A stretch of DNA of 38,920 nt from Brachionus koreanus (taxonomy: Eukaryota; Rotifera; Eurotatoria; Ploima; Brachionidae), in contig PJRA01000272.1 in the NCBI GenBank assembly GCA_016987375.1, forward strand, positions 1,778,821 through 1,817,740, read 5' to 3'. Positions 33,201-38,920 of the stretch are shown here, piece after piece; position 1 is the stretch's first letter, and each line of letters opens with the position of its first letter. Made by a program: the position numbers and the translations under genes. The notes beneath the pieces were generated by a model that searched no databases, was not told the origin of the DNA, and saw only the letters and a list, made by a program, of their open reading frames with translations.

Positions 33201-34588
33201 ATTAAATTCCTCCATAAATAAAAAAATTGTTTTTTTTTGGATATAAATACGAAAATGATGTTTGAATTCAAACATTATTAATTTACATCAATACTGTGAA
33301 ACGAAATTAGACATTATGATTCGAATTAAGAAAAGTTTAAAGTTTTATTTTAAGTTAAAATAAGTAGTTGATGTTAAATTTATAACTTTAAAATGTCAAT
33401 ATGGTATTTTTAGAATTGTATTTAATTTTTTTTTAAAACAAAATATAAATATGAACATAATTTAATATAAGTAAATATGACAATTTTGTGAGAAAGTTAT
33501 AGGAAGTGTCAAAAAAATTTATCTATTTTTTTAAGGCAGTTTTTATATTGATTTTTATTGTAAAGTAGCTTTTTTTATTTTGTTGAAATTTTGAAAAATA
33601 TTAAGCAATTAATCTAATACTTAAATATCTAATGTGACGCAAGTTAAAAGGTAATAAAATTATATCGCATTAGAATTTAAAATAATTTAGTTTTTTTAAA
33701 GTTTTTTAGTTCTAAATTTCTATTTGTAATTGATAAATTTTTTTTTAATTAGTTGCTCTTAAGACATTATTTAAAACTTTTAAAATATTGAATTTTAGGA
33801 ACCGTTTTAATTAAATTTGATAATAGCTTTATTTTAACATTGAGTATTTTTTTCTTTTTTAACTAAATATATTAGAGAGCCTTTTTAGAGCATGGTATTT
33901 CAGTCTTTAAAAAATTCAAGCTTAATTTGCGTGTCTGCGAATTTATTTTAAATTTAAATTTGTTTATTTTTAGATACGAATCGATATTTTTTAAGCTTAT
34001 GTACTTGAAATATGTTATTTTTGAATTTTTTTTCTAAATTATATTCTAGCAAATTGAGCTACCTATCTTTTTTCAATAAATGCATATCACACAGTTCTTC
34101 CTACCTTTTATGTAGCTTCTTTTACTAAATGCATACTTCTAGTTAATTGGAAAAGAATATATTCTTCTTTTTGAAATTCGCAAATGCTAAATTAAATTAA
34201 AAAATGTAGACACAAGCCAAGGAGGATTAAATTTTTTAATTTTTGTTGAAATAAAAAGATATCTATCCATTTCTAAAAACCGTATTCCTTTGTTCGATAT
34301 TTCAGCGTCATTGATCGAAACTCAGCTTTGACGAATGCATTCAACAGTTGAAATTAATATTTGGGATCAAGAGAAAGTTAATGTTGACCGGATGTGGAAA
34401 AAAACCTTCAAAAAATTTCTTATATGAAAGAGCAAGTTGTTCTTTTTTTTTTAATAAATAATTGTGGGGGAATGCCCCAGGGTTTGTCCGAATAGCCTTC
34501 GCTTTCGTTTAAACCCTCAAATTTGAAAATTTTGAATTTTTACAAAAGAAAAAAGGAGTAAAAAAGAGTGATAGATACAATTTTGCAA
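30245..34588. other. AT-rich spacer
   Basis: The first few hundred bases should include the Rab11-FIP promoter and 5'UTR. After that I see no gene; a 78-codon frame near 31.8 kb is Ile/Tyr/Asn-rich and looks like chance. Toward the right edge the composition becomes more mixed: 34300-34400 holds a plus-strand stretch reading SFDECIQQLKLIFGIKRK, of unknown origin, and 34463-34510 contains GGGGGAATGCCCC followed by GTTTGTCCGAATAGCC. Both may belong to mobile-element debris preceding the LINE fragment. Confidence 0.55.
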
Positions 34589-35363
34589 GTTGTTCTTGTT
34601 AATGTTTCGTCTGTTTGGGAAGAGGTCACTAGTGGCTTACCGCGAGGATCCGTTTTAGAACCAATACTACTTGTAATCTATGTAAATGAATTGTTTGAAT
34701 CGTTTGAAAATCTCTATTTGTCTTTTGCAGATGATTTAAGCTAATCGAAACTGTTAATGACATAACATCATCATCCCCAGAGCTTCAAAATGACTTAAAT
34801 AAACAAATAGAATGGTCAAAGGTATGGCCAATCAAATTGAACATACCAGAGTCTAAGGCTATGTATTTCGGAAACTGTCAAACACACCATGGTTACCAAA
34901 TGTCAGATATACTCTCAAGGTAACAACTGAAGAATAGATCTTGGTGTAATCGTTCCTAATAATATGAAGTGGAGCAGACAGTGTACAGTAGCAGCTGTAA
35001 AAGCAAACAGAATTCTGGGCCGGATCAAAAATTCGTTTTCATATCTGGGCAAAGAGACGATATTGCCACTATACACTGCATTAATAAGATCTCATCTGGA
35101 ATACGCTATAAGTATGTAGTGCCCGTCAGCAAAAACCGATATCAAAAGGTTTGAAAAAGTTTAAAGAAGAACAACAAAATTATTCAAACCATTTAAGAAA
35201 AAAATACGATGAAAGATTAGAAACTCTTAATTTGCAGAGATTAGAGGACAGCAGACTTAGAGGAGACTGTCATTTGGGATTGGTGTCAATTTGGAACGGA
35301 TTGCCAGACCATGTAATATCGGCAAAGTCAGTAAACAGTTTTAAATCAAAAAAAAAGGTTTAG
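34589..35363 (+). pseudogene. CR1/Jockey-type LINE reverse-transcriptase fragment, broken
   Basis: The fragment opens in RT motif B (WEEVTSGLPRGSVLEPILL) and reaches motif C as LSFADDLS, with FADD at 34724-34735. Frame shifts interrupt it, but all following blocks are in order: LQNDLNKQIEWSKVW, DLGVIVPNNMKWS, AVKANRILGRIKNSF, LYTALIRSHLEYAI, KKYDERLETLNL and finally SIWNGLPDHVISAKSVNSF. The N-terminal RT, endonuclease and about 60 residues before SIWN are missing. A short CTG/CTA trinucleotide run near 35455-35475 may be the 3' tail. This is a 5'-truncated dead copy. It could belong to the same broad class as the endonuclease fragment at 22.2-22.9 kb. Confidence 0.86.
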
Positions 35364-35681
35364 AAAAAAGCAACGACCGAAATGGTTCGCTCTAGCGCTT
35401 CACGCGCTTAGCCTTGGTTTAGGTGCACCCTAAACTGCAGTTTACTCATACGACTGCTACTGCTACTACTACTATTACCAGAATATATAACAATAAGTAA
35501 AAATATGTGTTTAGAGAATGCAGCTCAATTTTAGAATGTTTAAACATGGGTGAAAAGTTTTTAAATGCATGCATCAAAACTGTTTTTCGATTTATTATGC
35601 TGCAATATCGAACAAGGTAAAACGGTATTCATTTAAATCAATAAAATCTCTGAATAGACCATGTTTTACAATCATTAGATG

Positions 35682-35757
35682 GTATCTCTCGTATCTCTCG
35701 AAAATTTACCACTATAGACCATGGAGCACCATGGAGCACCTGAATTTACCATGGAGC
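35682..35757. repeat. short tandem repeats, GTATCTCTC x2 and ACCATGGAGC x3
   Basis: GTATCTCTC occurs at 35682-35690 and again at 35691-35699. ACCATGGAGC occurs at 35718-35727 and 35728-35737 directly in tandem, and once more at 35748-35757 after a ten-base insert ending in TTT. The open frame across it looks accidental. Confidence 0.75.
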
Positions 35758-36960
35758 TATAGGCCAAGAATTTGGATCGAAATCAAACTTAGGATTGAGT
35801 TAGAAGATTTTTTCGACTTATCTGAAAACATTATTTTAAAAAAAAACTTTTAACTAATAATCAAGTAATGGTCATACGAAAAAAACAAATTTCTAATAAA
35901 AATAGAGAATAGAGTTAAAAATTGATATATGTATATGTTTGGATAATTGATTAAAAATTTTCGCTCCTAGTTTTTTCATAAATTTTAAATATTTTTTTTA
36001 ATTGATTAAATTTTGGAAGATAATTATTTTATAATATAATCTGTTCACTTCATTATTATATTCAGTATTTTAAAACAACGTCTTGTTAATTTTTTTTCTT
36101 AATTTGAGTAAATAATGCAATAAAAATTTAATATGAAATTTTTGATTAAGAATTTAGGATAATAAATTAAAAAATGAAATTTAAGGTGATAAATTTTAGA
36201 AAGCTAAGAGAAGAGTTCCTATTTAAAATGATTTGTTATATATCTGTCAAAAATTTAATTCGTTTTAGTTAAATTATTTAAAAAAAAACGAGAAATATCT
36301 TTTCTTAAATCATTTAGAAGAGTTATTTAAAAGTCAGATTTAATTTTCAAATTCACTACTTTTGAGTAAATTGAATGCTAAAAACCTTGAAAACACTGAT
36401 TTGAAATATTTTCAAAAATCAAGTTTCGATTATCATGCTCAAATATTAAAATTAAAAAAAAAGGTTTTTCAATTGCATATTAAAAATTAAATTTTACCTT
36501 ATTTTCTTTTTAAATATATTTCTGCATTCAAATTTTTAACTGAAAAATACTTTAAAATTTAAAAAAAAAATATTTGTGCATGATAATTAAAAATTGATTA
36601 CACACGCTGATTATATATCTCATTTGGCTAAAATTGAACGATTTTTGACTTTTTTGTTCATTAAATTCTTTGAAAGCTAAGAAATAGACATTATTTAGAA
36701 GAAAATAAAATTAGTTAATAATTCAGTATTTAATAAATTTGTGTTTGAATTGAAATTATAACTAAATAAATGTGTAAAATTTTTGTTAAATTCCGATTTT
36801 AATTTTAAAAATTTTCATCAAAATTTCATTTGAATCAATCAATTTAATAAAATATTTTTTATGTCTTAAAATTTAAATTAATTAATTTTTATTTTTATTT
36901 TAAAATATTATTAAGCATGAACTGATTAAGTTTGAAAACTAGCTTAGTACTAATTATGAA

Positions 36961-37200
36961 CTTTCCTTTCAATGCTTTTTCCTGCAGCCACTGTCAACAT
37001 CAAGTTTTGGCGGTCTAGTGGGGGTAGAATTCCTGAACCCATCACTGCTTTAGGCCAGTCTAATGATGCCTAACTATTCGATTCTGACTATTCAATTGAC
37101 TTTGATTTTATATTATGCCTTTTTGAATCTCAGCACGACAATATTTTTCTGATATAAATCCATACCAGTTTCACTTTCCATGATGTGTTTTATAAAACTA
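36961..37200. other. complex-sequence island of unknown nature
   Basis: Unlike its flanks this stretch has mixed composition, with CTGCAGCCACTG, TTTTGGCGGTCTAGTGGGGG and TTAGGCCAGTC. The plus strand reads STSSFGGLVGVEFLNPS, then a stop, then a hydrophobic stretch; no family is recognised on either strand. It does not match the spliceosomal RNA or tRNA patterns I know. It may be a transposon or organelle-derived fragment. Confidence 0.3.
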
Positions 37201-38067
37201 TTTATATTTCCTATATTGGTATCTTTTAACTTAAAGTAAAGTGATTATATAATATTTAATTATAGAGTGCTAAAATTGCATTGGAAAAAAACTTAATAAA
37301 ACAATTCAGTTTTTATTAAATTGAATAAAATCGATCTTAAAAATGGACTAAGCTTTTTTAAAATGCTAGACTTTTTTATATCATCTTTTGATTTTAATAT
37401 ATAAATTTCTCACTGAAATTACTATAAATTAAAACTTATTTTTAAAATATTATATTATAGTGCCATACATGACCGAATTTAATGATACAAAAAAGGAGTA
37501 TTATGGAATGAAAAGTCAAAAATTTGATTATTTATTGAATTAATATATTATTTAAATTATTTTAGAACGAGTTTTATTTATTTATTTTTAATGTAGATTT
37601 CCCATTTGCTAGAATGTTAGAAGCTTTTAAATTTTATTTAATTATGTTCTTAAATTTTTATGCATCTAAAGCCATTTAATTTTCCTAAGAATTTACTGTC
37701 ATCCTAAGAAAATTTTTACCTATTTTTCAATTAAATTTTATTTATTTCGAAAAGAATTAATTAAACAAGCACAGATATTTTGTCTAGTAAAAATAATTTT
37801 TTTATTAATAGCAGAAAAATAAAATAGCGATTTTTCTCAGGTCTTATCTCTGCAAGTCCAAGATATCTCAAAATAATTATATGTTTCTTTTTGCGTAATA
37901 CGAAATTCATTTTTTTGTTTTTAGATTTACCTAAAAATGAATTCTTATAGAATTTAATTATAACCTTGATTGTGGAACAGTTGCTTCTAGCTATTTTGAA
38001 TTTCTCTCAAATAGCTAATTGTAATAGCTAATTGTTGTTTGTTTAATGATTTTTTTTTAAATACTAA

Positions 38068-38301
38068 ATGGATGAAAATTCTAAAGAAGATAAGATGAAT
38101 GCCAGTAATGAGAAGGAGGACAAAAATTTAAGTGAATTTGTTCGCTTTGGACGATCAGGACGTCGGAACGCAATCGCTGATGTTGAGCTTGATCCAAACG
38201 CTCATTTGTCAACCAAAAGCATAACTGAATTATTAAATAAAATCGACTGCAAAAATTCCAATCAATATAATGAAGAAAGCCAAAATAATAAATCAAATTA
38301 G
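38068..38301 (+). CDS. PKI: cAMP-dependent protein kinase inhibitor (PKI)
   Basis: PKI is a small heat-stable protein that blocks the free catalytic subunit of PKA as a pseudosubstrate and carries it out of the nucleus. This single-exon frame gives 77 residues; vertebrate PKI-alpha has 75-76. A TAA directly precedes the ATG in frame, so the start is firm. The inhibitory segment reads EFVRFGRSGRRNAI. The Phe matches the aromatic residue that fills the hydrophobic pocket, the Arg cluster occupies the P-6, P-3 and P-2 sites, and Ala replaces the phosphoacceptor. Downstream, ITELLNKID sits where vertebrate PKI has its Leu-rich nuclear export signal. The N-terminus is longer and more charged than in vertebrates. 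Both functional elements are intact. Confidence 0.93.
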   Translation: MDENSKEDKMNASNEKEDKNLSEFVRFGRSGRRNAIADVELDPNAHLSTKSITELLNKIDCKNSNQYNEESQNNKSN

Positions 38302-38779
38302 TTTAAGCTGTATTTATCGTTATACTCAAATTTTGTTAATTTTTAAATAATTATATTCATTATTTTTTTATTTAATAAATTAAAAAAAAAAAATTAAAGA
38401 CTATATAATGCTTTTTGGATGACTTAAAAACATAATAAATTATTTATACTCAAACGCTAAATTTACAGGGCGTAATTAGCAAAAATGGATTGCTTACATG
38501 AAATTAATAAGCGATTTTTTAAAGAAAACTGTTTTCTAACTATTTATCATCGGAAGTTATTAAAATTTTTTAAGCTTATTTTCCTGAGTAAAAATTAAGA
38601 TTAATGATAAATAAAAATTTAAAAAAATATTATTGTTGAATCATAGCTACCAAGTTTCAGTTTTAAAAGTTCAGATAAGTAATGATCTAGTTATAATTTT
38701 TAAGAAAGGTGCTTTCATTTCATTCAAAAACATTCATTGATAAAACACACCCTTTATAAAAACTAAGGAGAAATTTTTT
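38302..38779. other. PKI 3' flank and spacer
   Basis: This is AT-rich sequence with no open frame or repeat that I can support. The right part may be non-coding sequence of the Tc1-like element that follows, but no terminal inverted repeat is recognisable. Confidence 0.4.
38374..38379 (+). promoter_or_regulatory. candidate poly(A) signal AATAAA of PKI
   Basis: This AATAAA lies about 73 bases after the PKI stop and is followed by an A-rich tract. The position is reasonable, but the motif is weak evidence in DNA this AT-rich. Confidence 0.35.
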
Positions 38780-38920
38780 TTATACAAAAGTTAGCTTTCG
38801 AGGTCTTCCAGAACGGCTTCGATCAGAGACAGAACCAGTCTCTTCATATCGTTTTTTAGTGGAAGAGACACATTTTGGAGATACACCTAACAACTTGGCT
38901 ATTTCGTTTTGCTTTTTGTC
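38780..38920 (-). mobile_element. Tc1/mariner-type transposase, N-terminal fragment (continues beyond the edge)
   Basis: The minus strand is open from the right edge for 46 codons. It contains NEIAKLLGVSPKCVSSTKK, a helix-turn-helix of the paired-like type that binds the transposon ends, then YEETGSVSDRSRSGRPRKLT. The GRPR element between the two DNA-binding subdomains is typical of Tc1-like transposases. The frame stops at TAA 38782-38780, directly after the GRPRKLT motif, so the second DNA-binding subdomain and the whole DDE catalytic domain are missing on this side. The start codon should lie just outside the window. This is either a truncated copy or an internally deleted non-autonomous element. 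Confidence 0.85.

Larger units (their letters stand above)
35364..38067. other. AT-rich spacer upstream of PKI
   Basis: Bases 35364-35480 are probable LINE 3' sequence. A small tandem repeat lies at 35682-35757 and a complex island at 36961-37200; both have entries. The remainder is AT-rich without recognisable genes. The last few hundred bases should contain the PKI promoter, but I cannot point to an element. Confidence 0.55.

Noticed and set aside
35569..35853. A 94-codon plus-strand frame across the ACCATGGAGC repeats
   Set aside because: It crosses a simple tandem repeat, has no recognisable domain and starts in LINE-flanking sequence.
38081..38296. Minus-strand frame opposite PKI
   Set aside because: It is the antisense shadow of the PKI coding sequence.
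1..38920. tRNA genes, rRNA, spliceosomal RNAs and CRISPR arrays
   Set aside because: I looked for T-loop words of the GTTCRAATC type, known snRNA words and regularly spaced repeats on both strands and found none that fit. CRISPR is not expected in animal DNA.

Overview
This window is animal nuclear DNA. It is strongly AT-rich and its genes carry GT-AG introns, mostly 50-150 bases long. The gene families are metazoan: a TBC1D1/TBC1D4-type Rab GAP, a DAF-12/HR96-like nuclear receptor, a stathmin, a class I Rab11-FIP and a PKA inhibitor. Low-complexity Asn/Ser/Lys-rich proteins, tiny introns and old LINE and Tc1 debris suit a small-genome protostome. A monogonont rotifer of the Brachionus type is my best guess, but it is inference and not shown by the sequence.

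Layout. 1-1311: last intron and last exon of a TBC1D1/TBC1D4 homologue (+), with a frame break in an A10 run. 1312-4190: AT-rich spacer holding three copies of a two-hairpin repeat and an inverted-repeat element. 4191-6256: complete three-exon NR1J-like nuclear receptor (-). 6257-8150: head-to-head spacer. 8151-9126: five-exon stathmin (+) with one classical and three further tubulin-binding-like repeats. 9127-20107: 11 kb desert with two foldback or hairpin structures and a few more complex islands. 20108-22860: wreckage of at least three LINE fragments in both orientations next to an R3H-like coding remnant, with an 8-N assembly gap. 23311-30244: ten-exon class I Rab11-FIP (-), from N-terminal C2 domain to C-terminal Rab11-binding helix, with one 3.55 kb intron. 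30245-38067: spacer holding a broken CR1/Jockey-type reverse transcriptase at 34.6-35.4 kb. 38068-38301: single-exon PKI (+). 38780-38920: N-terminal part of a Tc1/mariner transposase (-), entering from beyond the right edge.

The host genes are single-copy signalling and trafficking genes. Two of them, the Rab GAP and the Rab11 effector, belong to Rab-controlled membrane traffic. I see no sign of co-regulation beyond neighbourhood. Gene models were built by hand from reading-frame continuity, splice consensus and family knowledge; no database search was run.
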